NCBI GenBank assembly: GCA_039026235.1
Contig: JBCCMQ010000008.1
Span: 103,398 to 167,397 of the forward strand
Length of the DNA stretch: 64,000 nt
Reading direction: 5' to 3'
Origin: JBCCMQ01 sp039026235
GTDB lineage: Bacteria > Pseudomonadota > Alphaproteobacteria > Rhodobacterales > Rhodobacteraceae
Shown here: piece by piece, positions 26,472 through 34,868 of the stretch
How positions within the stretch are numbered: position 1 is the stretch's first letter
Layout: every line of letters begins with the position of its first letter
Program-made: the position numbers and the translations under genes
The notes under the pieces: generated by a model
Told to the model about the DNA's origin: nothing
The model's input: only the letters and a program-made list of their open reading frames with translations
Database searches by the model: none

Positions 26472-27070
26472 CCGTCCACATCTCCCCGCAAGGTCAGGTA
26501 CGACAGAAGCGGAAGTAGAGGAAGCCCAAGTACGTCGAAATAATCGCCTTGGACCTGAGAAAAAAGACGTACACCTTCCGACTCGAGCTTATAGCACCCC
26601 ACTGCGTCTGCCACGTCTGGCCAATTGCGATCGAGATAGGTCTCAAGGTACTGGTCTGAGAACTGGCGCATGCTCAGACGTACCACGCCCACATGACGCC
26701 AAATCGGCGCACCGTCCTCATAGACGACGGCAGCGGAAAAAAGACTGTGGGTCATACCCCGAAGCCGCATCAGAACATTGCGGGCCTGGTCCAAGGTCTC
26801 AGCCTTTTCAAGAACATCTGTTTTCAGTGCGAGCACCTGATCGCAGCCGATGATCAGGGCGTCTGGGGCCCGTTGCGCTATCTTGCGGGCTTTAAACTCT
26901 GCAAGCGTATCCGCCACATCGCGAGGCTTGGCGCCTTCGGCCTGAAGCGACGCGCGAACGGCCGTCTCATCGACCCGCGCCGGCGTATGATCAAACTTTA
27001 GTCCGGCCGATTGCAAAAGCTGGATCCGAATTTTGGACGCGGATGCTAGGATGATGTTCTTGTGGGTCAA
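26468..27070 (-). CDS. maf: Maf-like nucleotide pyrophosphatase
   Basis: 200 residues. Maf proteins hydrolyse non-canonical or modified nucleoside triphosphates. Signature ILASASKIRIQLL at the N-terminus, catalytic GCDQVLAL in the middle, VGCYKLESEGVRLF near the C-terminus. The best start is TTG 27070, which gives the family N-terminus (MTHKNIILASAS); there is no in-frame ATG nearer than 27163, which would add an unlike 31-residue tail reaching into the probable origin. First gene of the leftward operon. Confidence 0.9.
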   Translation of the reverse strand: MTHKNIILASASKIRIQLLQSAGLKFDHTPARVDETAVRASLQAEGAKPRDVADTLAEFKARKIAQRAPDALIIGCDQVLALKTDVLEKAETLDQARNVLMRLRGMTHSLFSAAVVYEDGAPIWRHVGVVRLSMRQFSDQYLETYLDRNWPDVADAVGCYKLESEGVRLFSQVQGDYFDVLGLPLLPLLSYLTLRGDVDG

Positions 27071-27203
27071 GCTGAGGATATCTTCGGCCGCGGGACGGGG
27101 GTTAGTACGGGAAAAAGAACACCCGTTTTGAAGGCTGTGGGCAACGGCGAACTTTCGGGGCAACTCGGGTAGAGCTATCCCTTCTGGACGATTTCTTAAG
27201 CGG

Positions 27204-27261
27204 TCTGGGGAAACAAGTGACTCAGAAAATTCACTGAGTTTGGGGTTCTGTTTTCCCCAGA
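27204..27261. repeat. Nested inverted repeat in the origin candidate
   Basis: The outer arms are TCTGGGGAAAC (27204-27214) and GTTTTCCCCAGA (27250-27261), complementary except for one extra A/T. The inner arms are ACTCAG (27220-27225) and CTGAGT (27234-27239) around AAAATTCA. A GANTC (GACTC) lies at 27219-27223. No gene end nearby needs a terminator, and no T-run follows. Confidence 0.7.
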
Positions 27262-27273
27262 GTTGTCAGGACT

Positions 27274-27293
27274 TAAATTATTGAAATAATTTA
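27274..27293. repeat. All-AT palindrome in the origin candidate
   Basis: TAAATTATT (27274-27282) and its exact reverse complement AATAATTTA (27285-27293) flank GA. In a >60% GC chromosome this 20-bp AT block would be an easily melted element or a binding site. Confidence 0.75.
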
Positions 27294-27462
27294 CTTTTCA
27301 ATCCTTTTTAGGCACCGCCACGCAGGTATGGCCAAACCTTTTCCACCGGTGGATAAAGCAGTTAACAAGACAATAATCCACGATACCCACAGCTCAAACA
27401 TCAACTTCTACTTTCTTTCTTTTATCTTTATTTAGAGAGAGATAGCGCCAAGAAGGGAAGAC

Positions 27463-27915
27463 ATGGGCGATTTCCTCTCGACTGTGTATTTATGGACTAA
27501 GAGCCTCCATGTAATCTCGGTAATTGCCTGGATGGCCGGTCTGTTCTATCTGCCCAGGCTTTTCGTTTATCATGTTGAACAGGTTGAAGTCGGCAGCGCC
27601 ACTGACGATATGTTTCAAACGATGGAGCGGCGCCTGTTGCGGGCGATCATGAACCCGGCGATGATTGCAACCTGGGTTTTCGGTCTGGCGCTGGTATTTA
27701 CCCCTGGTGTTGTCGACTGGGGGTCGCTCTGGCCCTGGACCAAGGCAGCCGCAGTTCTTGCAATGACCTGGTTTCATCATTGGTGCGGCCGCCGCCGCAA
27801 GGATTTTGTGGCCGGTGCCAATACCCGATCCGGGCGCGACTACCGCATCATGAACGAAGTGCCGACCGTGTTGCTGGTCGTCATTGTCGTCTCGGTGATT
27901 GTCCGTCCGCTCTAA
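27463..27915 (+). CDS. hemJ: Protoporphyrinogen IX oxidase HemJ
   Basis: 150 residues, four to five membrane helices. HemJ oxidises protoporphyrinogen IX to protoporphyrin IX in organisms without HemY/HemG. The haem-ligand His lies in SLHVISVIAWMAGLFYLPRL, followed by the family FVYHVE, MERRLLRAIMNPAM and the late HHWCGRRRKDF. ATG 27463 is preceded by AAGGGAAG. It is the first rightward gene after the origin candidate; hemH, the next enzyme of the pathway, is at 58.7 kb and hemW at 35 kb. Confidence 0.93.
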   Translation: MGDFLSTVYLWTKSLHVISVIAWMAGLFYLPRLFVYHVEQVEVGSATDDMFQTMERRLLRAIMNPAMIATWVFGLALVFTPGVVDWGSLWPWTKAAAVLAMTWFHHWCGRRRKDFVAGANTRSGRDYRIMNEVPTVLLVVIVVSVIVRPL

Positions 27916-28047
27916 GCCTTGATTGACTCCGTTGCGGCCTTTGGTCTAAGCGCTGATCAAACGCGTCGCCGTCCGGCGATAGCGGCTCATGAAAATGAAC
28001 GTAATGACCGCGCCTTTGGGCGCCTGACTGACTGGGATGCTTTCCGC

Positions 28048-29319
28048 ATGTCTGAAGACAAATTGAATCTATCCGATCTGAAAGCCAAGTCGCCGAAAGA
28101 CCTTTTGGCCATGGCGGAGGATCTGGAAATCGAAAACGCCTCGACCATGCGTAAGGGCGAGATGATGTTCCAGATCTTGAAGGAACGCGCCGACGAGGGC
28201 TGGCAGATCTATGGCGACGGTGTGCTCGAAGTCCTACAAGACGGTTTCGGATTCCTGCGCTCGACCGAGGCGAACTATCTTCCGGGTCCCGACGACATCT
28301 ATGTTTCGCCGGATATGATCCGTCAGTTCAGCCTGCGCACGGGCGATACAATCGAAGGTGTGATCCGTGCGCCGGGCGACAACGAACGCTACTTCGCGCT
28401 GACGAGTGTTACCCAGATCAACTTTGAAGATCCGGAGCGTGCCCGCCACAAGATCAACTTTGACAACCTGACACCGCTGTATCCGGACGAGAGGATTAAG
28501 CTAGAGGTCGAAGATCCGACGATCAAGGATCGGACGGCCCGCATCATCGATCTTGTAGCGCCAATCGGTAAAGGACAAAGAAGCCTGATCGTGGCGCCGC
28601 CCAGGACCGGTAAGACTGTGATCCTACAGAATATCGCCGCGTCGATCGAAAAGAACCATCCGGAATGTTATCTGATCGTTCTTTTGATCGATGAGCGGCC
28701 TGAAGAAGTCACGGACATGCAGCGATCCGTCCAGGGTGAAGTGATATCATCGACCTTCGATGAACCGGCTACGCGGCATGTGGCGGTCAGTGAAATGGTG
28801 ATTGAAAAGGCCAAGCGCTTGGTCGAGCACAAGCGCGACGTTGTCATTTTGCTCGACTCGATTACGCGTCTGGGCCGGGCCTTCAACACCGTTGTGCCAA
28901 GCTCGGGCAAGGTTCTGACCGGTGGTGTCGACGCCAACGCCCTGCAACGCCCGAAGCGGTTCTTTGGAGCGGCGCGGAACATTGAAGAAGGTGGCTCGCT
29001 GACAATCATCGCGACAGCGCTAATCGAGACAGGTAGCCGGATGGATGAGGTTATCTTTGAAGAATTCAAGGGAACGGGTAACTCTGAAATCGTGCTGGAC
29101 CGCAAGGTCAGTGATAAGCGCGTCTTCCCGGCCATGGATATCCTTAAATCCGGCACCCGGAAGGAAGAGCTTTTGGTCGACAAGATCGATCTGCAGAAAA
29201 CCTATGTGCTGCGGCGTATCCTGAACCCGATGGGCACAACGGATGCCATCGAGTTTCTGATTTCGAAACTGAAGCAGACCAAGTCGAATTCCGAGTTCTT
29301 TGATTCCATGAACACCTAG
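28048..29319 (+). CDS. rho: Transcription termination factor Rho
   Basis: 423 residues, normal length. ATG 28048 gives the usual N-terminus (MSEDKLNLSDLKAKSPKDLL). The Rho N-terminal helical domain is followed by the cold-shock RNA-binding fold (GVLEVLQDGFGFLRS, DDIYVSPDMIRQFSLRTGD), Walker A APPRTGKTVIL, the catalytic block LLIDERPEEVTDMQR, and the Q-loop/R-loop GGVDANALQRPKRFFGAARN. The helicase releases RNA polymerase at Rho-dependent ends; several convergent gene pairs here lack intrinsic terminators, which makes Rho relevant to them. Confidence 0.97.
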   Translation: MSEDKLNLSDLKAKSPKDLLAMAEDLEIENASTMRKGEMMFQILKERADEGWQIYGDGVLEVLQDGFGFLRSTEANYLPGPDDIYVSPDMIRQFSLRTGDTIEGVIRAPGDNERYFALTSVTQINFEDPERARHKINFDNLTPLYPDERIKLEVEDPTIKDRTARIIDLVAPIGKGQRSLIVAPPRTGKTVILQNIAASIEKNHPECYLIVLLIDERPEEVTDMQRSVQGEVISSTFDEPATRHVAVSEMVIEKAKRLVEHKRDVVILLDSITRLGRAFNTVVPSSGKVLTGGVDANALQRPKRFFGAARNIEEGGSLTIIATALIETGSRMDEVIFEEFKGTGNSEIVLDRKVSDKRVFPAMDILKSGTRKEELLVDKIDLQKTYVLRRILNPMGTTDAIEFLISKLKQTKSNSEFFDSMNT

Positions 29320-29339
29320 GGACGGCTGCGGCGCAGACG

Positions 29340-30641
29340 ATGGAGCAGGATACCATCTTTGCTCTTGCCACAGCGCTGGGAAAGGCCGGCGTCGCGGTTG
29401 TGCGCATATCCGGTGATCAGGCGCTAGAAGCGTTAAGCGCCCTCGGGGTCGAGCGCGCAATCGCACCGCGTCGGGCCACGCTGTCCAACCTCAAGACACC
29501 TGACGGACACTTGATCGACCGCGGGCTTATTCAGCGCTTCCCACAAGGACAGAGTTTTACCGGTGAGGAAGTGGTAGAATTCCATCTTCATGGCAGCCCG
29601 GCGGTGGTGTCCGCCGTTCTGGATGTTCTGGCGAAACAAGAAGGTTTCCGTCACGCTGTGGCCGGGGAATTCACACGCCGCGCGCTCGAAAACGACTGTC
29701 TCGATCTTGCGCAGGTCGAGGGGTTGTCGGATCTGGTAAACGCAGAAACCGAGGCGCAGCGGCGCCAAGCGGTCCGTGTTTTCTCGGGCGGGCTGGGTGC
29801 TCTGGTCGAAGAATGGCGGGCCGGGCTGATACGGGCGGCTGCATTGATTGAAGCCACCATCGACTTTGCCGATGAAGAGGTACCAATCGACGTAGCCCCC
29901 GAAGTTAATGACATTCTGGATCGGGTCCTTGCGGAGCTCAGGTCTGAGATTGAAGGCTCGGTTATCTCGGAACGCATCCGGGACGGGTTTGAGGTTGCGA
30001 TTGTGGGGCCACCGAATGTGGGAAAGTCCACGCTTCTGAACGCGTTGGCGGGCCGGGATGCGGCGATCACATCCGATATTGCAGGCACAACACGGGATGT
30101 GATCGAGGTTCGTATGGATCTTCGGGGCCTGCCTGTCACAGTGCTGGATACGGCCGGTTTGCAGGCGACGGATGATCTGGTTGAAAAGATCGGGGTCGAG
30201 CGGGCGCGGGCACGCGCCCAGGATGCGGACCTGCGGGTTTTTCTGCTGGAAGACCCCGCGGTTGATCTGGGTATGGCAAAGCAAAATGGCGACCTTCTGG
30301 TCCATGCCAAGGCAGACCTGAACGGGTCGGCAGTGGGCTTGGCGGTTTCGGGCAAGACCGGACAAGGGCTTGATCAATTGATCGACGCCATTGCATCCGA
30401 TCTGTCCGCGCGTTCAAACAATGCAGCGACGGCAACGCATGCACGCCACCGACAGGCTATGCAGCGCGCCGTCCAAGCGTTAGAAGATGCGCGGATTCGG
30501 TTGGGCCTTGGGTCGGGCGGGTCAGAGATCGCCGCAGAAGATCTGCGAAACGCCATCCGGTCCCTTGAATCGCTTGTTGGCAGAATAGATGTCGAGGATG
30601 TTCTTGGGGACATCTTCTCTCAGTTCTGTATCGGAAAGTAG
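29340..30641 (+). CDS. mnmE: tRNA modification GTPase MnmE (TrmE)
   Basis: 433 residues. With MnmG it adds the carboxymethylaminomethyl group at U34 of tRNAs. The N-terminal folate-binding domain (TIFALATALGKAGVAVVRISG) is followed by a helical domain and an inserted G domain: G1 GPPNVGKSTLLN, G2 DIAGTTRDVIE, G3 DTAGL. The C-terminus ends in FCIGK, the catalytic CxGK motif. It lies 20 bp after rho and 2 bp before the mnmG GTG. Confidence 0.97.
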   Translation: MEQDTIFALATALGKAGVAVVRISGDQALEALSALGVERAIAPRRATLSNLKTPDGHLIDRGLIQRFPQGQSFTGEEVVEFHLHGSPAVVSAVLDVLAKQEGFRHAVAGEFTRRALENDCLDLAQVEGLSDLVNAETEAQRRQAVRVFSGGLGALVEEWRAGLIRAAALIEATIDFADEEVPIDVAPEVNDILDRVLAELRSEIEGSVISERIRDGFEVAIVGPPNVGKSTLLNALAGRDAAITSDIAGTTRDVIEVRMDLRGLPVTVLDTAGLQATDDLVEKIGVERARARAQDADLRVFLLEDPAVDLGMAKQNGDLLVHAKADLNGSAVGLAVSGKTGQGLDQLIDAIASDLSARSNNAATATHARHRQAMQRAVQALEDARIRLGLGSGGSEIAAEDLRNAIRSLESLVGRIDVEDVLGDIFSQFCIGK

Positions 30642-30643
30642 GA

Positions 30644-32518
30644 GTGTTTCACGTGAAACACGGCGTGTATGACGTAATAGTCGTCGGTGGCGGGCACGCG
30701 GGTGCCGATGCGGCCCTGGCGTCCGCGCGCGCAGGCGCAAGGACTGCATTGGTCACGCTTCGCATCGACACCATTGGGGTGATGTCTTGCAATCCGGCTA
30801 TCGGCGGCTTGGGCAAAGGTCATCTGGTGCGGGAAATTGATGCCCTAGGCGGTGCCATGGGGCGGGTCGCGGACGCTGCTGGCATCCAGTTTCGGCTGCT
30901 CAATCGCCGCAAAGGTCCTGCGGTGCAGGGCCCACGGGCCCAGGCGGACCGTGCAATTTATCGCTGTGAGATGCAAAGAGAGATCACCGCCCAGTCCGGC
31001 CTGATCGTGATCGAGGGCGAAGTGTCCGATCTGGTGGTCGATAATGGCGCGGTGGCCGGTATCCGTTTGGCGGATGACAGCACCGTGCGCGCACGGGCGG
31101 TTGTCCTGACCACGGGAACCTTTCTGCGCGGCGTTATCCATGTGGGCGATCAACGTTCGGCAGGTGGCCGCATGGGTGAAAAACCCTCTCTCCGGCTCGC
31201 GCAACGTATTGACGACATGGGGTTGCCGCTCGGGCGGCTGAAAACCGGCACACCGCCGCGGCTCGATGGGCGCACAATCAATTGGGATATCTTGGAGGAT
31301 CAGCCGGGTGATGCCGAACCCACGATGTTCTCGTTTATGTCTGACGGTCCGACTGCGCGGCAAATCTCTTGCGGTATCACCCACACCAACGCCCAAACGC
31401 ATGACATTATTTCGAAGAACCTTTCGAAATCGGCCATGTATGGCGGTCATATAGAAGGTGTGGGACCACGTTTCTGTCCGTCGATCGAGGACAAGATCGT
31501 CCGGTTTGCCGATAAGGCGTCGCATCAGATTTTTCTGGAGCCTGAAGGCCTTGACGATCATACGGTCTATCCTAACGGCATTTCCACGTCGCTTCCGGTG
31601 GATGTGCAAGAGGCGTATGTGCGCAGTATCCGCGGCCTGGAGGCGGCCCGGATCCTGCAACCGGGCTATGCCATCGAATACGACTATGTGGACCCGCGCG
31701 CTTTGACGGATACGCTTGGCGTCAAAGATCTGCCGGGTTTCTATCTGGCCGGGCAGATCAACGGAACGACGGGGTATGAAGAGGCCGCGGCCCAGGGCCT
31801 TGTGGCCGGGTTGAACGCGGCGCTTTTTGCGGCCGATCGGCCGCCGGTCACGTTCAAGCGGACTGACAGCTATATTGGCGTGATGATTGATGATCTGGTG
31901 ACGCGCGGTGTGACCGAGCCCTACCGCATGTTTACGTCGCGGGCCGAGTTCCGTCTGTCGCTGCGCGCAGATAACGCCGACCAGCGCCTGACACCCCTGG
32001 GGATCGCGCTTGGTATCGTCGGAGATGTCCGCAGGAAAGCTTTCGAACGGAAACAGGATGCGCTGGAAGAGGTGCGTACCCGACTAAATGCCCGGGCCTG
32101 GTCACCGCGCGAGATTGCGAACGCCGGTTTCAAAATCAACCAAGACGGCGTGCGGCGCACGGCCTATGAGCTGTTGTCGTTTCCAAACATCACCTTTGGC
32201 GATCTCGATGATCTGTCGCCAGACTTTCAGGATATCGCACCCGAAATCCGCGAGCAGGTGGCCCGCGATGCGCTATATGCGACTTACATCGAACGGCAAG
32301 CCCGGGACGTGGCCGCAATGGCCCGCGATGAAGAAACAGCGATCCCCTCCGGTCTTGTGTTTGATGATATCGTCGGCCTGTCTGCCGAGCTTCGGTCGAA
32401 ACTGTCGCGCGTGCAGCCGCGCACGCTGGCCCAGGCGGGGCGCATCGACGGGATGACGCCGGCGGCGCTCGTCCTGATCCTCGCACGTATCCGGAAGATG
32501 CAGCGCAAAACGGCCTGA
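30644..32518 (+). CDS. mnmG: tRNA uridine-5-carboxymethylaminomethyl modification enzyme MnmG (GidA)
   Basis: 624 residues, full length. FAD-dependent partner of MnmE. The Rossmann motif VVGGGHAGADAALASARAG follows the start, then SCNPAIGGLGKGHLVREIDALGG, TGTFLRGVIHVGD, and near the C-terminus SRAEFRLSLRADNADQRLTP. The start is GTG 30644 with AGTAGGA upstream. The first six codons (MFHVKH) are created by a perfect parS site at 30645-30660, so protein N-terminus and centromere share the same bases. Confidence 0.97.
   Translation: MFHVKHGVYDVIVVGGGHAGADAALASARAGARTALVTLRIDTIGVMSCNPAIGGLGKGHLVREIDALGGAMGRVADAAGIQFRLLNRRKGPAVQGPRAQADRAIYRCEMQREITAQSGLIVIEGEVSDLVVDNGAVAGIRLADDSTVRARAVVLTTGTFLRGVIHVGDQRSAGGRMGEKPSLRLAQRIDDMGLPLGRLKTGTPPRLDGRTINWDILEDQPGDAEPTMFSFMSDGPTARQISCGITHTNAQTHDIISKNLSKSAMYGGHIEGVGPRFCPSIEDKIVRFADKASHQIFLEPEGLDDHTVYPNGISTSLPVDVQEAYVRSIRGLEAARILQPGYAIEYDYVDPRALTDTLGVKDLPGFYLAGQINGTTGYEEAAAQGLVAGLNAALFAADRPPVTFKRTDSYIGVMIDDLVTRGVTEPYRMFTSRAEFRLSLRADNADQRLTPLGIALGIVGDVRRKAFERKQDALEEVRTRLNARAWSPREIANAGFKINQDGVRRTAYELLSFPNITFGDLDDLSPDFQDIAPEIREQVARDALYATYIERQARDVAAMARDEETAIPSGLVFDDIVGLSAELRSKLSRVQPRTLAQAGRIDGMTPAALVLILARIRKMQRKTA
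30645..30660. promoter_or_regulatory. parS centromere site 1
   Basis: The 16-bp palindrome TGTTTCACGTGAAACA matches the universal bacterial parS exactly. It is the nucleation site for the CTP-dependent clamp ParB, encoded 3.3 kb downstream, and lies 3.2 kb from the origin candidate. It overlaps codons 1-6 of mnmG. Confidence 0.95.
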
Positions 32519-32522
32519 CCCA

Positions 32523-33137
32523 TTGGCAGAGCACACATCTCTGGACAGTGTTTCACGTGAAACAACGGAGCAGCTGGAGATCTACGCCGAGCTTCTGCGG
32601 AAGTGGGCTCCGCGCATCAATCTCGTGGCAAAATCGACGCTCGACACGATCTGGGACCGACATTTCCTCGATTCTATCCAGGTTTTCCGTTGGTCTGACT
32701 GCCGAAAGGGCAGCTGGGTTGATCTGGGCACGGGCGCCGGTTTCCCGGGGCTTGTGGTTGCGATCATGGCTGTCGAAGAGGCGCCGGACCTCAAGGTCAC
32801 ACTGGTTGAAAGCGACCGGCGCAAGATGGTCTTCTGCCAGACCGTTGCGCGCGAGCTGGGTTTGGATGTCTCGACGCGTGCGGAACGTGCCGAAAGTATC
32901 GAGCCACTGAAGGCGGATGTGGTGTCCGCCCGCGCGTTGGCGCCTCTCCCGCGTCTTTTGGAATTTGCCGAGCGCCATTTGATGTCTGGCGGGCACGCTC
33001 TTTTCCCAAAAGGCGCAGGCTTTGCGACTGAAGTGGAAGAAGCCCTTGCATCGTGGAACTTCGCAGTTGAAAAATGCGCCAGCGTTACCGAGCCGACGGC
33101 CGTTCTGCTGAAAATCAAGGAAATAACCCGTGTCTGA
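32523..33137 (+). CDS. rsmG: 16S rRNA (guanine-527-N7)-methyltransferase RsmG (GidB)
   Basis: 204 residues. SAM-binding motif WVDLGTGAGFPGLVVAI, then VTLVESDRRKMVF (motif II/adenine pocket) and VVSARALAPLPRLLEFA. It methylates N7 of G527 in 16S rRNA. No ATG exists near the start: TTG 32523 (4 bp after mnmG) or an in-frame CTG at 32541 must serve; the region is constrained by parS at 32549-32564. The 3' end overlaps parA by 8 bp. Confidence 0.94.
   Translation: MAEHTSLDSVSRETTEQLEIYAELLRKWAPRINLVAKSTLDTIWDRHFLDSIQVFRWSDCRKGSWVDLGTGAGFPGLVVAIMAVEEAPDLKVTLVESDRRKMVFCQTVARELGLDVSTRAERAESIEPLKADVVSARALAPLPRLLEFAERHLMSGGHALFPKGAGFATEVEEALASWNFAVEKCASVTEPTAVLLKIKEITRV
32549..32564. promoter_or_regulatory. 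parS centromere site 2
   Basis: A second identical 16-bp parS, 1,904 bp from the first. It lies inside the beginning of rsmG, encoding part of SVSRETT. With ParA/ParB genes starting at 33.1 kb it forms a compact parS-parAB locus. Confidence 0.95.
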
Positions 33138-33951
33138 CCTGTCGCGTCCTCCTGCTCCGCGCATTATCGCTGTCGCGAACCAAAAAGGCGGCGTCGGCAA
33201 GACGACGACCACAATCAATCTGGGTGCGGCGCTGGTCGAAGAGGGGCGCGAGGTGATGATCGTCGACCTCGATCCACAGGGCAATGCCTCCACGGGGCTT
33301 GGCGCGCTGGCCGATGATCGAACGGCGACGACCTATGATCTTCTTCTGGATGAGGCCCCGCTGAGCGCGGTTATCCAGCCTACGCAATTCGAAGGTCTTT
33401 GGCTGGCGCCTGCGTCTACCGATCTGAGCAGCGCCGATATCGAACTGGTTGCCAACGAAAAGCGCAGTTTCCTGCTGCATGACGCGCTTCGGGACCGGGC
33501 GATTGACGCCTATCAGCTTGACTATGTTCTCATCGATTGCCCGCCGTCGCTGAACCTTCTGACCGTGAATGCAATGGTCGCGGCGGATTCGATTCTGGTG
33601 CCCTTGCAATCGGAGTTCTTTGCGCTGGAAGGATTGTCGCAGCTTATGGTGACGATCCGTGATGTGCGTCAGGCCGCCAACCCGCGGCTTCGTATCGAAG
33701 GTGTGGTGCTGACCATGTTCGATGGGCGCAACCGGCTAAGCCAGCAAGTTCTTGAAGACGCCCGCGCAAACCTTGGGGATCTCGTGTTCGACACCGTCGT
33801 TCCCAGAAATGTCCGGGTCAGCGAGGCACCGTCTTACGCGCTTCCCGTACTGGCCTATGACACGATGTCGAAGGGCAGCCTGGCCTACCGTGCCCTTGCG
33901 CAGGAAATCGTCGTCAGGCACGATGCCGCATCAAAACCGGGTGTGGCATGA
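33130..33951 (+). CDS. parA: Chromosome-partitioning ATPase ParA (Soj)
   Basis: 273 residues. Deviant Walker A ANQKGGVGKTTTTINLG, Walker A' IVDLDPQGNAST, Walker B LIDCPPSLNLLT. ParA forms a nucleoid-bound ATP-dependent gradient that moves ParB-parS complexes after origin duplication. GTG 33130 follows AAGGAAAT; it overlaps rsmG, and its stop interlocks with parB (ATGA). Confidence 0.97.
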   Translation: MSDLSRPPAPRIIAVANQKGGVGKTTTTINLGAALVEEGREVMIVDLDPQGNASTGLGALADDRTATTYDLLLDEAPLSAVIQPTQFEGLWLAPASTDLSSADIELVANEKRSFLLHDALRDRAIDAYQLDYVLIDCPPSLNLLTVNAMVAADSILVPLQSEFFALEGLSQLMVTIRDVRQAANPRLRIEGVVLTMFDGRNRLSQQVLEDARANLGDLVFDTVVPRNVRVSEAPSYALPVLAYDTMSKGSLAYRALAQEIVVRHDAASKPGVA

Positions 33952-34862
33952 GCAGCAAAAAAAGCGAAAGGCGTGGTCTGGGGCGGGGTTTGTCCGCCCT
34001 GATGGGCGATGTCACGGCCGAGGTGGCGGCGCCCGTTGGCCAGAGCACGGGCGACGGTCAATTGCAGGTGCCTATCGAGGATGTCAGCCCAAACCCCGAT
34101 CAGCCCCGGCGCCATTTTGACGAAGAAGCGTTGAAGGAACTGGCCCAGTCGATTTCCGAGAAGGGCATCATTCAGCCGCTGATCGTAAGAACCGCACCGG
34201 AAGGTACCGGCGCGCGGTATCAGATTGTGGCTGGAGAGCGCCGGTGGCGGGCGGCCCAGCTGGCGCGCCAACACGAGATCCCGGTTCTGCTGCGCGACAT
34301 CTCGGACAGCGAAGTGATGGAACTGGCCATCATCGAGAACATTCAGCGCGCGGACCTTAATCCGATTGAAGAGGCGGAAGGCTACAGGGCGCTGATGGAG
34401 CGCCATTCGCGCACCCAGGATGAAATGGCCCAGGCCCTGGGCAAAAGCCGCAGCCACGTGGCCAATACCCTGCGTCTGGTCCAGTTGCCGGAAAGTGTGC
34501 AGCGTTTGGTGCGCGCCGGAGACTTATCGGCCGGTCATGCACGGGCTTTGATTACAGCCGACGATCCAGAAGGCCTGGCCCGCGTCGTTGTGGCGAAGGG
34601 TCTGTCGGTGCGCGACACTGAGCGTCTGGCCAAATCCGGGCTGTCCGATGCGCCCAGGCCCCCGGTTGTGACGGCGTCTGAGAAAGATGCGGATACCCGC
34701 GCGCTTGAGGGCGATCTGTCGGCGAACCTGGGCATGCGGGTCACGATTGAGACAGACAAAGACGGCTCTACGGGCCGGTTGACCGTTCGTTTCAAGTCGC
34801 TCGATGATTTGGATGAGCTTTGCCGGATGCTCAGCGCGTCACCCAACGCCGGGCGAGTCTAG
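33948..34862 (+). CDS. parB: Chromosome-partitioning protein ParB (Spo0J)
   Basis: 304 residues. An N-terminal SSKKSERRGLGRGLSALMGD tail (ParA-stimulating, with the conserved GLGRGL), the CTP-binding ParB/Srx domain (QPLIVR, VAGERRWRAAQ), a helix-turn-helix (TQDEMAQALGKSRSHVANTL) recognising parS, and a C-terminal dimerisation domain. It binds the two parS sites upstream and spreads. Ends 6 bp from the convergent hemW stop, with no intrinsic terminator between. Confidence 0.97.
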   Translation: MSSKKSERRGLGRGLSALMGDVTAEVAAPVGQSTGDGQLQVPIEDVSPNPDQPRRHFDEEALKELAQSISEKGIIQPLIVRTAPEGTGARYQIVAGERRWRAAQLARQHEIPVLLRDISDSEVMELAIIENIQRADLNPIEEAEGYRALMERHSRTQDEMAQALGKSRSHVANTLRLVQLPESVQRLVRAGDLSAGHARALITADDPEGLARVVVAKGLSVRDTERLAKSGLSDAPRPPVVTASEKDADTRALEGDLSANLGMRVTIETDKDGSTGRLTVRFKSLDDLDELCRMLSASPNAGRV

Positions 34863-34868
34863 GCGCGA

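Larger units (their letters stand above)
27071..27462. other. Candidate chromosomal replication origin (oriC)
   Basis: A 392-bp gene-free stretch, AT-rich from about 27240 on. DnaA-box-like 9-mers (consensus TTATCCACA) lie at 27348-27356 (minus strand, 8 of 9), and with 7 of 9 at 27339-27347, 27374-27382, 27383-27391 and 27136-27144 (minus). There are a long imperfect hairpin (27204-27261), an all-AT 9-bp palindrome (27274-27293) and a T-rich run (27410-27434). All genes to the left (20.9-27.1 kb, apart from fxsA and secB) run leftwards and all to the right run rightwards to 34.9 kb. The flanking maf...rho-mnmE-mnmG-rsmG-parAB order is known origin context in alphaproteobacteria, and parS sites lie 3-5 kb away. 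Confidence 0.72.

Noticed and set aside
27071..27163. N-terminal extension of Maf to ATG 27163
   Set aside because: The extra 31 residues are unlike the family and would occupy the origin gap; TTG 27070 gives the normal N-terminus.
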